From positions 1 to 43,968 of the IMG/VR virus record IMGVR_UViG_3300020442_002930: a stretch of 43,968 bases of DNA. One strand, written 5' to 3'. This document shows positions 7,491 through 17,022 of this stretch, in pieces. Position 1 is the stretch's first letter. Every line of letters starts with the position of its first letter. This DNA is from a virus. Under the pieces are notes generated by a model that searched no databases, had not been told where the DNA came from, and saw only the letters and a list, made by a program, of their open reading frames with translations. The position numbers were made by a program, and so were the translations under genes.

Positions 7491-8251
7491 TGCAGTACTT
7501 TAATGATTTTAATAAAATATTTTATAAATTTGGAGATGAAGTAGACACGGTTGTTTATCAAGATTTGTCGCAATACACGGACATTGTCGATCAAGTTAAA
7601 GATGGTATTTCCTTTTTAAACTTTCATACAATACAAGAAGGATTTAGACCGGACCAAGTCTCATTACAATTATATGGCACACCTTTAAATTACTGGACTT
7701 TTTATTTATTAAATGATGATATAAGAGAACAAGGTTGGCCTTTAACAAACGTCGAACTTAATGCATATATAAGAAAAATATTTCCGAATACTGTTTTGAA
7801 CACGAGACAACCTTTTGCTACTAAATTAAAAGTAGGTCAAACTATTACTGGTGCTGTTTCAGGTGCAACAGGTGTTATCTTAAAAAGAAATTTAGATTTA
7901 GGACAAATCGTTATAGATGGTATATCAACTTTCAAATCAGATGGAGAGTTAATCAACTCAACAAATGCTGATGGAGTAATTGAAACAGTGCAAACAATAT
8001 CTGCTGTAAATGAATATCAGTCTGCAAGTCATTATGTAAATGGTAGCGGTGAAATTGTTGATCTTGGTGTTGACAGTGACACTACATCACCAAATTTCGG
8101 TGGTCTTTTGCCACCCGGATCACAAATAACAGAAAAAACTCATGAAGACGTATACTTTACCACAAATGAAAATCTAAGACAAATTAAAGTAATCAAACCA
8201 AATATAATCAATAATGTAATTTCAAGTTTCAAAAAATCAATCAGGTCATAG
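7490..8251 (+). CDS. gp53: gp53-like baseplate wedge protein
   Basis: A 253-aa wedge protein (T4 gp53 is 196 aa). The N-terminal part, with FLNFHTIQEGFRPDQVSLQL and GTPLNYWTFYLLNDDIREQG, is the conserved gp53 core that links wedges to the hub. Between about residues 110 and 185 there is an inserted small beta module (VGQTITGAVSGATGVI, then a GELI turn) that explains the extra length. A very similar module occurs in gp8 of this window. It is translationally coupled to gp48 through TAATG, and gp27 follows after one base. In T4, gp53 works with gp25 and gp6, both encoded downstream here. Confidence 0.9.
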   Translation: MQYFNDFNKIFYKFGDEVDTVVYQDLSQYTDIVDQVKDGISFLNFHTIQEGFRPDQVSLQLYGTPLNYWTFYLLNDDIREQGWPLTNVELNAYIRKIFPNTVLNTRQPFATKLKVGQTITGAVSGATGVILKRNLDLGQIVIDGISTFKSDGELINSTNADGVIETVQTISAVNEYQSASHYVNGSGEIVDLGVDSDTTSPNFGGLLPPGSQITEKTHEDVYFTTNENLRQIKVIKPNIINNVISSFKKSIRS

Positions 8252-8252
8252 C

Positions 8253-9605
8253 ATGTCAGAACTTTCTATTGAAAGCCAAGTTGAACTAAAAATAACACAA
8301 GCACTAATTTCTAGTGATAGAACTCCAACAACAGTTGATATAAAAAACGTAATATCAGATTTTGAAATCTACGAAAATATTATGTTTCCATATTTGACAG
8401 CAAATATAATCTTCGTAGATCAAGAAAATATAGTACAAGATATGGATTTTCAAGGTGGTGAAAAATTAGTTTTAAGTTTTTATCACGTTGAAGAAATGAA
8501 TAAAGGCGCAGAAATAACTAAAGAATTTTTTATTGACTCAATAAAAGATATTACTAAAGCTGGTGAAAGAGATGAAGTAGTAAGAATACATTGTACTGAA
8601 TTAATAGGGTTAACTTCATCTTTACAAAATGTAAATAGAGCTTATACTGGCGCACCTTCTGAAATGATACAAAAAATAATGAGTGAGTTCCTTGATAAAA
8701 CAGTGTTGACTATAGGAAACGATAGCATAAGAGATATGAAAGTTATAGTACCAAACTTACATCCAATAGAGGCGTGTCTTTGGTTGAGAAAAAGAACACT
8801 TACAAAAGATGGTTTTCCATTTTTTCTTTATTCAACTATTGGAGTAGAAAATCTAGTTTTAAAAGATTTAGGTACTATGTTGACACAACAGCCGATAAAT
8901 AAAAAGATTCCATATTTTTATGCACCAAGTTTAACTACATCTACAAGTATACAAAGTTATTATGCGATTCAAAATTATGAATATGCAGATACCGAAAATC
9001 TTATCGGTTTAATTAGAGAAGGACTTGTCGGTGCAAAGTATAATTTTTATAGTACTTTTACTGGACTTGAAGATCCAATAAAATTTAATGTTGATAATAA
9101 TGTGTTTAAAAGATTAGCAAGACAAAATAGCATTGGTGCTTCTAACACAAGATATAATTATGCACCGGGTTATAAATTTAACGACATAAGTTTTCAAGAT
9201 TATGAATCAAAAAATATATCTCAAATACATTCAAGCGGTTCTTATACGACCAATGATACAACATTTAAAAGTTATCATGAAGAAACAACTAAAGGGTCTA
9301 ACGTAAAGAAAGTAATTGAAAAATCTCTTAGAGGATTTTTAAGCAAAACACCTCTCAAAATTACTGTTAAAGGTAGAGATTTTGTAACTGCAGATAACAA
9401 TTACTCTATTGGAAAATCTATTCGAATAAATTTTTTAGACACTGATTCTAAGATAGATGCTAATGCAGCAAAGATTGACGAAAAAAAATCAGGCGATTAT
9501 ATAATTTTAGAAGCAAGACATAATTATAGAGTTGAAAAATTTGATACAACTTTATTGTGTGCGAAGATTGGAAGTATTGGAGAACAACAGGAGCTATTTA
9601 CCTAA
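8253..9605 (+). CDS. gp27: gp27-like baseplate hub protein
   Basis: Trimeric hub protein that joins the tail tube to the cell-puncturing spike (450 aa; T4 gp27 is 391 aa). The N-terminal half shows VISDFEIYENIMFPYLTANI, DFQGGEKLVLSFY and DSIKDITKAGERDEVVRIHC, the paired-barrel region shared with VgrG-type hubs. The centre has PNLHPIEACLWLRKRT with FPFFLYSTIG. The last 100 residues form a barrel with VKGRDFVTADNNYSIGKSIR. It is directly followed by gp5 in an overlapping TAATG, as expected for proteins forming one complex. Identification is by motif order and by adjacency to gp5. Confidence 0.82.
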   Translation: MSELSIESQVELKITQALISSDRTPTTVDIKNVISDFEIYENIMFPYLTANIIFVDQENIVQDMDFQGGEKLVLSFYHVEEMNKGAEITKEFFIDSIKDITKAGERDEVVRIHCTELIGLTSSLQNVNRAYTGAPSEMIQKIMSEFLDKTVLTIGNDSIRDMKVIVPNLHPIEACLWLRKRTLTKDGFPFFLYSTIGVENLVLKDLGTMLTQQPINKKIPYFYAPSLTTSTSIQSYYAIQNYEYADTENLIGLIREGLVGAKYNFYSTFTGLEDPIKFNVDNNVFKRLARQNSIGASNTRYNYAPGYKFNDISFQDYESKNISQIHSSGSYTTNDTTFKSYHEETTKGSNVKKVIEKSLRGFLSKTPLKITVKGRDFVTADNNYSIGKSIRINFLDTDSKIDANAAKIDEKKSGDYIILEARHNYRVEKFDTTLLCAKIGSIGEQQELFT

Positions 9606-10471
9606 TGCAAGATTTTTATGGCGATAACGTTAGATGGTTTGTTGGTGTAGTAGTTGATACTAACGATCCATTGAAACTTGACCGTGTTAAAGTAAGAATT
9701 CATGGTATTCATACCGGTAATGAATTACTTGGATCGAAGGCTGAAAAAGTTAAAATAACAAATAACGATTTACCGTGGGCACAAGTAGTTATTCCAAATA
9801 CAGAGCCTGGTGTAACTGGACTTGGTGCAAATTCACAGTTAAAAACAAGAGCTCAAGTTTTTGGTGTTTTTTTAGACGGTAAAGACAGTCAGCATCCTCT
9901 TGTTCTAGGTTCGATTCCAAAAATAGAAACAGAAAAAAACTTAACAACTGAAGAAGTAGATGAAAAGGCTAACGTCGATATTACTTTATCCGGTAATACT
10001 AATATAGAAAGAACTTTTTATTTCTTTACTTCACAAGCTGGTGGTAACTTTACACCCGAGCAAGCTTGTGGTATGATTGGCAACTTTTGTGTAGAATCTG
10101 GTGCTTCTCAAAATAAAGGTGACATTAATCCTACAGCAAGATCTGGCTTTCAAAACGAAAATTCATTTGGAATAGCACAATGGAATCCAGCAAAAGCAGC
10201 TGGTAACAGGTTTGGTCAACTACAAAATTTTGCATCAAAGATTGGTAAGAGTTACAGATCATTAGATGCACAGCTGAGGTTTGTTAAGTTTGAACTAGAA
10301 ACACAATCATTCTTAGGTTTAGGTCAATTAAGAAAAGCAAAAACATTCAAAGAAGCTACTATTGTTTTTCAAGATAAATATGAAAGACCAAACATATTAT
10401 TGTCGCATACAGATCAAAGATTAGCTTATGCACAAGAAGCTTTTAGAAAATTAGGACCAGGAGCTAACTAA
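9605..10471 (+). CDS. gp5: gp5-like hub protein: OB fold plus lysozyme-like domain
   Basis: Cell-puncturing hub lysozyme (288 aa from ATG 9605, which overlaps the gp27 stop as TAATG; an earlier ATG at 9557 in gp27 is unlikely). Residues 1-125 form the gp5 OB fold: VRWFVGVVVDTNDPLKLDRV, LPWAQVVIPNTEPG and a FLDGKDSQHPLVLGSIP ending. Residues about 136-285 are a peptidoglycan hydrolase of the phage tail-lysozyme type: EQACGMIGNFCVESG gives the candidate catalytic Glu (near residue 165) and FGIAQWNPAKAAGNR follows. It differs from T4 gp5 by lacking the C-terminal beta-helical needle. A needle-like region is encoded separately two genes downstream. Confidence 0.88.
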   Translation: MQDFYGDNVRWFVGVVVDTNDPLKLDRVKVRIHGIHTGNELLGSKAEKVKITNNDLPWAQVVIPNTEPGVTGLGANSQLKTRAQVFGVFLDGKDSQHPLVLGSIPKIETEKNLTTEEVDEKANVDITLSGNTNIERTFYFFTSQAGGNFTPEQACGMIGNFCVESGASQNKGDINPTARSGFQNENSFGIAQWNPAKAAGNRFGQLQNFASKIGKSYRSLDAQLRFVKFELETQSFLGLGQLRKAKTFKEATIVFQDKYERPNILLSHTDQRLAYAQEAFRKLGPGAN

Positions 10472-12711
10472 TGCCAGAAGTGATTTCAGATGCAGATCCT
10501 AGAAACAGCCCGGACGCCAATGGTAGAAGATTTAACGGTTATATTTTTACATTTGGCGATGGTGATATTGTAAAAGGTGTAAATCGAGTACAAGCAAAAT
10601 ATAATGAAAGTGAATTAAATAGAACAACATTGACAAATGGTATTGATTATGTTTTTAGTGGCAAAAAAATTGAACTTCAAAGTAATTTTGTTTTTAGAAT
10701 ATTTGTAGATTTTGATTTAGAAATTACACAACAACAATTTGAATCTAAAGCACCAAAAGAGTTTGTCGACTTACAACAGCAGCTTGCTGGCACTATTGGA
10801 AAGGATATGAAAGCTTCTGCTGCAAATTTTAAAGCAGAAGATTTTGCTTTAAACGGTTCTCCTTTTAACAATCCAGGTGAAATAAAAAATGGTTTAAAAG
10901 GTTTGTTTGGTGGTTCAAAACCAATAAAAGATGGAATAAAAAAACTAAGACCTGCAGTAATGCAATTAGGAGCAGGTGATGGATCTGCAGATAAAACGTC
11001 AACTCAACTTTCTAATATACAAACACTTACTGGTAAGCTTGGTATGTCTACAACAAATTTAAATAAAATTGTTATATCTCAAGGTTCACCGGCTGGATCG
11101 TTAAAAATATTTAAAAAACATCTAACAGCAAATGCCACAAAGGTTAGGGAATTTGCATCAAGTACTCGATCAAGCGCGCTATCAACTAAAGTAGTATCAA
11201 GACTTCAAAATGCTGTTGATAATGAAGATGTAGGTATAAGTCCATCAAATAACGCTGTTAAGAAAGTAATAACAGAAGTAAAAAGTAAATTGCCTAAAAT
11301 AAATAATGCTGGTTTGAGTCTAGGTGGATTAATTAATAAAGTTATGCCATCAGGTGGAAGAAGTGGAATGAATGTTTTGCCAAATTTACTAAGTAAATCT
11401 AGAGGAGGTCTTACAAATTTACTTGGTGATATAAAAAAGACTGTCGCAGGAGTTGCGCCAGATTTACAAATACCTGAAGGATTTGACGTACCAAATTTAA
11501 TAGAAGGTATTGATACTGAAACTGGAGAACTATCTTTAAATTCAAATTTTTCAAAGCTCGTAGATAAAGGAGATTTAATAAGTAAAGAAATAGTTCCAAT
11601 AGAAATACAAAACTTGCAAACATCACAAAGTGGTTTTAGCGGATTTAGCACATCACCGAATTATAAGTTTGAAATTGTAGATAGTATGGAAGAGTTACAA
11701 CAAGAATTAGAAAATAGTGAAAGAGCTAAAGCAGATAATCCTAATTCAATAACTACACTTGTTATAGGTTGGACAGCAAAATATGCTGGACCGCCGCCAC
11801 CAACTGGAAATTTTGATGCTGCATTTATTCATGAGAAAAGTAAAAAGGCAGATCAAGCGTTTTTAGTAGCAGAAAAATCATCAGCAGGAAGCGATCCATC
11901 TGATGTAGCAAAAAGCGTCAATTCAGAATTATCCAGAAACGCAGCGTTGTTTGGTATACAAAGTCATTATATTATAAGAACAGATGGAACTATTCAAAGA
12001 GGTCGACCGATTGATGAAATAAGAAATACTAAGTATGCTACTTTTACAAAAAGTGGAGTGCAACTTACTCTTGTTGCCACAAAAGAAAAGCCTGCTACTC
12101 AATTTCAGATTGCATCATTAGAAGAATTTATGAAAGTATTTTATGAAGTTTTTCCAGGTGCAAACGTATATGGTGATTATGAAATAAATAGAAGATACGA
12201 AGGTCCTGGTTTTGATATTGACATCTATCGTAAAAAGTTTGAAAAGACTACAAATATTGATGATCCAACTGCAGTAACTGAAGGACCATCTAAAAAAGCA
12301 TCAGCTTTTATCAGACCTAAGAATATTGCAAAATCAACCACTACAGCATTTAATTCTAAAAGAAAGTTTAGTTTTGATGCAGTATTAAAAGATTTTGAAA
12401 AAATAAACGAATTAGATGGAGAAAAAATAACAAAAGATATTGATACTGCAACTAGTGAAATTAACACTGCTTTAAGCGATAGTAAAAGTATCGAAAAAGG
12501 TATACAAAATGGCTTTAACGCTGCAAAGAATGAAGCAGCAGGTTCATTTGCAAAACTAAGAGGCGATTTACAAATTAAAGATTTAACAGTTAGAAAAGAT
12601 GCACTAAATGGTCAAATAGATAGTGTGATACAAGAAGCTGCACCATCAACTAGCACAGCAGCTCAAAAATTAACAGATGGAATAACTGCATTTACAAAAT
12701 TATTTAAGTAG
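10471..12711 (+). CDS. Baseplate protein with a degenerate peptidoglycan amidase domain
   Basis: A 746-aa protein. Residues 1-90 look like a small beta domain (RRFNGYIFTFGDGDIVKGVN). The middle (90-400) is helical and low in complexity. Residues about 425-595 resemble T7-lysozyme/PGRP amidases: LVIGWTAKYAG, then SHYIIRTDGTIQRGRPIDEI, then VYGDYEINRRYEGPGFDIDI. Compared with T7 lysozyme, all three zinc ligands appear replaced (His17 by Gly, His122 by Asp/Tyr, Cys130 by Gly) and Tyr46 by Ser. The fold is therefore probably kept for binding glycan or peptide rather than cutting. The C-terminal 120 residues are predicted coiled coil. It sits between gp5 and the spike gene, coupled to gp5 by TAATG, and is likely part of the hub or spike. 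Cyanophages carry proteins here loosely named VrlC; I cannot confirm homology. Confidence 0.7.
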   Translation: MPEVISDADPRNSPDANGRRFNGYIFTFGDGDIVKGVNRVQAKYNESELNRTTLTNGIDYVFSGKKIELQSNFVFRIFVDFDLEITQQQFESKAPKEFVDLQQQLAGTIGKDMKASAANFKAEDFALNGSPFNNPGEIKNGLKGLFGGSKPIKDGIKKLRPAVMQLGAGDGSADKTSTQLSNIQTLTGKLGMSTTNLNKIVISQGSPAGSLKIFKKHLTANATKVREFASSTRSSALSTKVVSRLQNAVDNEDVGISPSNNAVKKVITEVKSKLPKINNAGLSLGGLINKVMPSGGRSGMNVLPNLLSKSRGGLTNLLGDIKKTVAGVAPDLQIPEGFDVPNLIEGIDTETGELSLNSNFSKLVDKGDLISKEIVPIEIQNLQTSQSGFSGFSTSPNYKFEIVDSMEELQQELENSERAKADNPNSITTLVIGWTAKYAGPPPPTGNFDAAFIHEKSKKADQAFLVAEKSSAGSDPSDVAKSVNSELSRNAALFGIQSHYIIRTDGTIQRGRPIDEIRNTKYATFTKSGVQLTLVATKEKPATQFQIASLEEFMKVFYEVFPGANVYGDYEINRRYEGPGFDIDIYRKKFEKTTNIDDPTAVTEGPSKKASAFIRPKNIAKSTTTAFNSKRKFSFDAVLKDFEKINELDGEKITKDIDTATSEINTALSDSKSIEKGIQNGFNAAKNEAAGSFAKLRGDLQIKDLTVRKDALNGQIDSVIQEAAPSTSTAAQKLTDGITAFTKLFK

Positions 12712-12717
12712 GTACAA

Positions 12718-14718
12718 ATGAGTAGAATATATGAAAATTTAGATCAAGTATTAAGTGAAGAAGAACTTAGATCAAACGAAGACCCTAAAGACGCAAGAAC
12801 TGATCCTACAGGTCAACATCCTAAAGTAGATTATTTTGATGTTTCAGGAGTAAACAAATATGCAAGAGGTACTGAAAGAAAGAACGTTTACACTGGTGGT
12901 AGTGTACCAGAAATAGATTTGGATTTAGAAGCTGAGCCAGTTGCAACATATACTAACACTCAAGTAAAAGAAACACCATCAGGTCACATTATAGAATATG
13001 ACGATACGCCTGGTGCAGAAAAGATAATGCTTAGACACAGATCAGGCAGTGGCGTAGAAATGAAAGCTAATGGCACTGTAATTTATAGTTCAGTAAATAA
13101 TACCGTAAGAATAACTGCACACGATGAAAAAGTAATTGTAGATGGAGATGGAGAAATTCAATACAATGGAAATTTAAAACTCAAAGTGGCTGGTGATTTT
13201 GATTTGGAAGTAGGCGGAGATTTCAACGTAACGGTTGATGGCGATATTGAAGAAAAAGTTAAAAGAGGTGTTAATAGACAAATTTCTGGAAGTGTTGAAA
13301 CTGAAATAACTGGAAATAATTCTACAACTGTAGTAGGTGCAAACAACAGTCTCGTGTTTGGTGACAACACTAGTATCGTAAAATCTAGTAATAGTTTATT
13401 TGTAGGTGCTGATGATGCTCTTAACGTAGGTGGAACGCTATTTATGACTGCTGAAAATGAAGTTAGTTTATCAACTAAAAGTGCAAACATTGCAGCATCT
13501 TCTCTTTCTGTGTTTGGTGACAGTGGAACAATTGGAGGCGACGAGATTGTAATGTATGGCAAAGCTGCGCACATACCAAGAATCAATTCTACTTCAATGC
13601 ATGCAACAACATTTCATGGCACGTTAAATGGTAAAGCATCTTTCGCAGCAAAAGCAGATGAAGCCGGTTCTGCGCCATCAGGACCTGGTTCAGGAGGTGG
13701 AACACAAACTATTAGTACAGCAACAGATAAAGATACTGTAAGACCCACTACCAGTATATTAAATGATTTATTAGAAAATTCACCATTGTCGATAAGAAGA
13801 GTAGATATTGATGAGGGCGACTTGATGAAAAATTCTGTAGATAAAACTGCAAAATATGGAGGAGTATCGAACAGCGATTTAAATACAAGACAAGTACGTT
13901 CAAAATTAAGAGATCCAAATAATATTAATAATGAAACTTTTGTTGGTGCTTGTATAACAGACGGTGTACTTTCTGCTGATTTTGCTTCAATGGTTCCAAA
14001 ATTAACTAATAGAACTGCTAGTAATGAAAAAATATCTTCGATTGGTACAAAGCTTATAGGAAAATCAAGAAATACAAGCAAAAGATTTACTACTAAAGTT
14101 ACAGAAAGAGTTCAAACAGATTTTTTCGTAGATCCAAAATATAATCCTGTATTTCAAGATATAATAACTAGTAGAACAAAACTTGCACCTGGAATTCCAT
14201 TAGCAAAATTTTTAGGTGGCTTTGGTGATCCAGTAACTCTGACTCACATTCTTGAAGATAGTGAAAAATTAAGATTAGCAAAACAATACGTTCTTCATGC
14301 ACATGCAATGAAATTAATTAATTCTAGTACTGGTGCTCCAAGATTTAATGAATATAGATTACAAGTTGCAGAAGGTTTATATAGAGCAGAACCAGGTGAA
14401 GATCTAGATGTTAGTGATGGTATTAATTATTTAATGTCAAGAGGACAAGCTGTTGTTTATGAATTAATTGATGAGGCTGGTGAAATAGCGACAGAAAAAA
14501 CGTATGAACTTGCCACTTATTGGAAAAATAATTTACAATTTGAAAAATTAATATTAGATTATGATATTTACAATCCAGATAATAGTATAAATTCTCAGAT
14601 TATACTAGTAATGCCAGAGATTCTACCTCCATGGACTGTTGTTTATAAAAATGATGTTGAAACGAGATACAATAATAATGTACAAACAACTAATGAATTG
14701 ATTGAAATATTAGCATAA
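12718..14718 (+). CDS. Spike/needle protein with gp5/VgrG-type beta-helix
   Basis: A 666-aa protein. Residues about 80-310 carry the signature of the triple-stranded beta-helix at the end of gp5 and VgrG: GHIIEYDDTPGAEKIMLRH followed by SGSGVEMKANG. Then come short strands such as DFDLEVGGDFNVTVDGDIEE and many NNSTTVVG-like repeats. This should form the membrane-piercing needle that T4 carries on gp5 itself. After a Gly/Ser linker (near residue 320), the C-terminal half (350-666) is globular; KQYVLHAHAMKL and ELATYWKNN recall cell-wall peptidase folds but show no zinc motif, so I leave it unassigned. It lies 6 bp after the amidase-fold gene and before gp25. Confidence 0.78.
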   Translation: MSRIYENLDQVLSEEELRSNEDPKDARTDPTGQHPKVDYFDVSGVNKYARGTERKNVYTGGSVPEIDLDLEAEPVATYTNTQVKETPSGHIIEYDDTPGAEKIMLRHRSGSGVEMKANGTVIYSSVNNTVRITAHDEKVIVDGDGEIQYNGNLKLKVAGDFDLEVGGDFNVTVDGDIEEKVKRGVNRQISGSVETEITGNNSTTVVGANNSLVFGDNTSIVKSSNSLFVGADDALNVGGTLFMTAENEVSLSTKSANIAASSLSVFGDSGTIGGDEIVMYGKAAHIPRINSTSMHATTFHGTLNGKASFAAKADEAGSAPSGPGSGGGTQTISTATDKDTVRPTTSILNDLLENSPLSIRRVDIDEGDLMKNSVDKTAKYGGVSNSDLNTRQVRSKLRDPNNINNETFVGACITDGVLSADFASMVPKLTNRTASNEKISSIGTKLIGKSRNTSKRFTTKVTERVQTDFFVDPKYNPVFQDIITSRTKLAPGIPLAKFLGGFGDPVTLTHILEDSEKLRLAKQYVLHAHAMKLINSSTGAPRFNEYRLQVAEGLYRAEPGEDLDVSDGINYLMSRGQAVVYELIDEAGEIATEKTYELATYWKNNLQFEKLILDYDIYNPDNSINSQIILVMPEILPPWTVVYKNDVETRYNNNVQTTNELIEILA

Positions 14719-14723
14719 AACCT

Positions 14724-14731
14724 TATAAATA
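14724..14731 (+). promoter_or_regulatory. T4-type late promoter for gp25
   Basis: Perfect TATAAATA in the 31-bp gap before gp25, 18 nt upstream of its ATG (14750). A Shine-Dalgarno AAAAAGGA lies between. The expected transcript start leaves a leader of about 13 nt. Confidence 0.8.
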
Positions 14732-14749
14732 GGTAAAAAGGAATTTTAA

Positions 14750-15193
14750 ATGCCACAAAAAGTTTTTTCAGTTGAAGACGGAAATTTAAATTCAACTACT
14801 ATTGTAACTGCTAGAAGAAAAAGTTACTCTGATATTGATTTAACTTTTGCTAAAAGAGCATCTGGCGATGTTTTTAAAAAGACTGATGCTGGTGCTGTGG
14901 TGCAAGCTGTAAGAAATTTATTATTAACTAATTTTAGTGAAAAACCGTTTTTGCCTCGTTATGGCGGTGATCTTAATTCTTTGCTTTTTTCGTTAAATAC
15001 AACCATAGATGAGATTGGTTTAGAAGAAAGAATATTAGAAACAATTGAAGTATTCGAACCAAGAGCAAAAATACTTGCAATTAAAATATTAAGAAATGAC
15101 GATAGAAATGAAATTGATGTAACAGTTAAATTTAAAATAATAAGTACTAACGAGACACTAACTACACAAATATCATTAACAAGGTTAAGGTAA
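14750..15193 (+). CDS. gp25: gp25 baseplate wedge protein (GPW/gp25 family)
   Basis: A 147-aa sheath-platform component of the baseplate core (T4 gp25 is 132 aa). The family core is clear: DIDLTFAKRASGDVFKKTDA, VVQAVRNLLLTNFSEKPFLP, YGGDLNSLLF, and ERILETIEVFEPRAKIL followed by the closing strands. In T4 it joins gp6 and gp53 to form the inner wedge. It is followed by gp6 with a TAATG overlap. The N-terminal 20 residues are variable, as usual. It has its own late promoter 18 nt upstream. Confidence 0.92.
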   Translation: MPQKVFSVEDGNLNSTTIVTARRKSYSDIDLTFAKRASGDVFKKTDAGAVVQAVRNLLLTNFSEKPFLPRYGGDLNSLLFSLNTTIDEIGLEERILETIEVFEPRAKILAIKILRNDDRNEIDVTVKFKIISTNETLTTQISLTRLR

Positions 15194-17022
15194 TGGCTAC
15201 AACTATTAAAAGTACAGAATTAGATTTTGATACTATAAAAGCACAACTAAAAGATTTTTTCAAAAGACAAAGTGAATTTAGTGACTATGATTTTGAAGCA
15301 TCTGGTTTAAGTAACATACTTGATGTTTTGGCTTATAACACTCATTTTAGTGGTTTGAATACAAACTTTGGTCTTAATGAATCATTTATTAATAGCGCTC
15401 AACTTCGAAGTTCTGTAGTTTCGCTTGCAGAAGGTCTAGGTTATGTTCCAAGATCTTATTCTTCATCACAAGCAAGTTTAAATTTATCAGTATTAGTAAC
15501 TGCTACTAACAGACCTACAACTATAACTTTACCAAGAAATTCAGAGTTTACTACTAGCGTAGATGGCACTAGTTACACATTTCAGACAAGAGAAGTTTTT
15601 ACTGCTACTGATGATGGCGCAGGCAACTATCAATTTGTAACTAGTGATAATTCTACAGGCATTCCAGTTTTTGAAGGCACAGAAAAAACAAAAACATTTT
15701 TTGTTGGCGAATTATCTGATAATCAAGTATATGTAATTCCAGACGTGACAATGGACACTTCGACAATTAGAGTCAGAGTTTTTGATACAGCAAATAGTTC
15801 AACATTCGATACTTACACAAATATATTGAAAGCCGTAAGGGTAGAAAGTGATTCTACTTATTATCAAATTAAAGAAGTACCAAACGGTTATTATGAAATA
15901 ATATTTGGTGACGGCACTTCAACTGGTAAAGCACCAGTTTCTGGTAATAAAATTGTAATAGATTATCTATCTACGCAGGGTACAGTTGCTAACGGCGGAA
16001 CTAGTTTTAGTGCAGTAGGTACTTTAAGAGTAAATAACGTAGATTATAATATCACTACTGTTACAGAAGCAGGTTCAGCTGGTGGTGCTTATAAAGAAAG
16101 TATTGAATCAATCAGAAACAATGCACCTATCGCTTTTACATCTCAAAGAAGATTAGTAACTGCTGAAGATTATAAAGCACAAATCCTTGCTAACTTTAAT
16201 AATTTTTTAGATGATGTTACATCATTTGGCGGCGAAGATAATGTTCCTAGACAATATGGAAAAGTTTTTGTAGGATTAAAATTTAAAGATGATATAAGTA
16301 CGGCTGTTCAACAAAGTGTTAAGGATCAAATTTTAACTGACTTATCCAATAATTTATCAATAATGTCAATCGATACAGTGTTCGTAGATCCTGAAACAAT
16401 AAACTTAGAAATTTTAACTACGTTTAACCTTGATCCTGATTTAACATCATCTACACCACAATCGATACAAGTAAGAGTTCAGAATTTAATAAACAACTTT
16501 TTTAACACAAACTTAAAAAGGTTTAATAAAGTTTTTAGAAGATCTAATTTATTAACACTTATTGATTCTTTAGATTCATCAATATTAAATTCGAAAATGT
16601 CTGTTAAAATTCAAAATAGTTTTTTACCTACACTTAATCAAAGTTTAGAATATATAATAAATTATCCTGTTAAACTCGCAGATCCTGATGATGTTAATTT
16701 TATTGTTACCAGCAGTAAGTTTACTTTTCAGGATACAAGTTGCTTTATTAGAAATTTATTAAAGACTAATCAACTACAAGTAGTATCTGTTGATGGCACG
16801 GTAATTGCAAATAATATAGGTGATTACGATACAAATGCAGGTAAAGTAACTTTAAGAGGTTTTAAAGTAAGTGCTTTTGATGGAGACAAAATTAAAATTT
16901 CTGTCACTCCAGCAAATCAAAGCACAATTAGACCACTAAGAAATTTTGTTATTGATATTGATACTGATGTTTCAGTATCATCAGCAATATTAGATTTCCA
17001 AAATACACAAACAACACTATAA
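15193..17022 (+). CDS. gp6: gp6 baseplate wedge protein (baseplate-J-like)
   Basis: A 609-aa protein (T4 gp6 is 660 aa) that dimerises to form the continuous ring of the baseplate wedge. The N-terminal DFDTIKAQLKDFFKRQSEFS, DYDFEASGLSNILDVLAYNT and NESFINSAQLRSSVVSLAE are hallmark gp6 motifs. The middle holds the J-like beta domain (YEIIFGDGTSTGKAPVSGN). ESIRNNAPIAFTSQRRLVTA is followed by EDYKA, the usual signature before the C-terminal dimerisation part. It overlaps gp25 and the following gene by TAATG at both ends, so all three should be made from one mRNA. Confidence 0.93.
   Translation: MATTIKSTELDFDTIKAQLKDFFKRQSEFSDYDFEASGLSNILDVLAYNTHFSGLNTNFGLNESFINSAQLRSSVVSLAEGLGYVPRSYSSSQASLNLSVLVTATNRPTTITLPRNSEFTTSVDGTSYTFQTREVFTATDDGAGNYQFVTSDNSTGIPVFEGTEKTKTFFVGELSDNQVYVIPDVTMDTSTIRVRVFDTANSSTFDTYTNILKAVRVESDSTYYQIKEVPNGYYEIIFGDGTSTGKAPVSGNKIVIDYLSTQGTVANGGTSFSAVGTLRVNNVDYNITTVTEAGSAGGAYKESIESIRNNAPIAFTSQRRLVTAEDYKAQILANFNNFLDDVTSFGGEDNVPRQYGKVFVGLKFKDDISTAVQQSVKDQILTDLSNNLSIMSIDTVFVDPETINLEILTTFNLDPDLTSSTPQSIQVRVQNLINNFFNTNLKRFNKVFRRSNLLTLIDSLDSSILNSKMSVKIQNSFLPTLNQSLEYIINYPVKLADPDDVNFIVTSSKFTFQDTSCFIRNLLKTNQLQVVSVDGTVIANNIGDYDTNAGKVTLRGFKVSAFDGDKIKISVTPANQSTIRPLRNFVIDIDTDVSVSSAILDFQNTQTTL

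Noticed and set aside
12718-14718. Zinc peptidase (M15-like) domain in the C-terminal half of the spike protein, suggested by AKQYVLHAHAMKL
   Set aside because: The expected spacing of His/Asp ligands and the second His motif are not seen.
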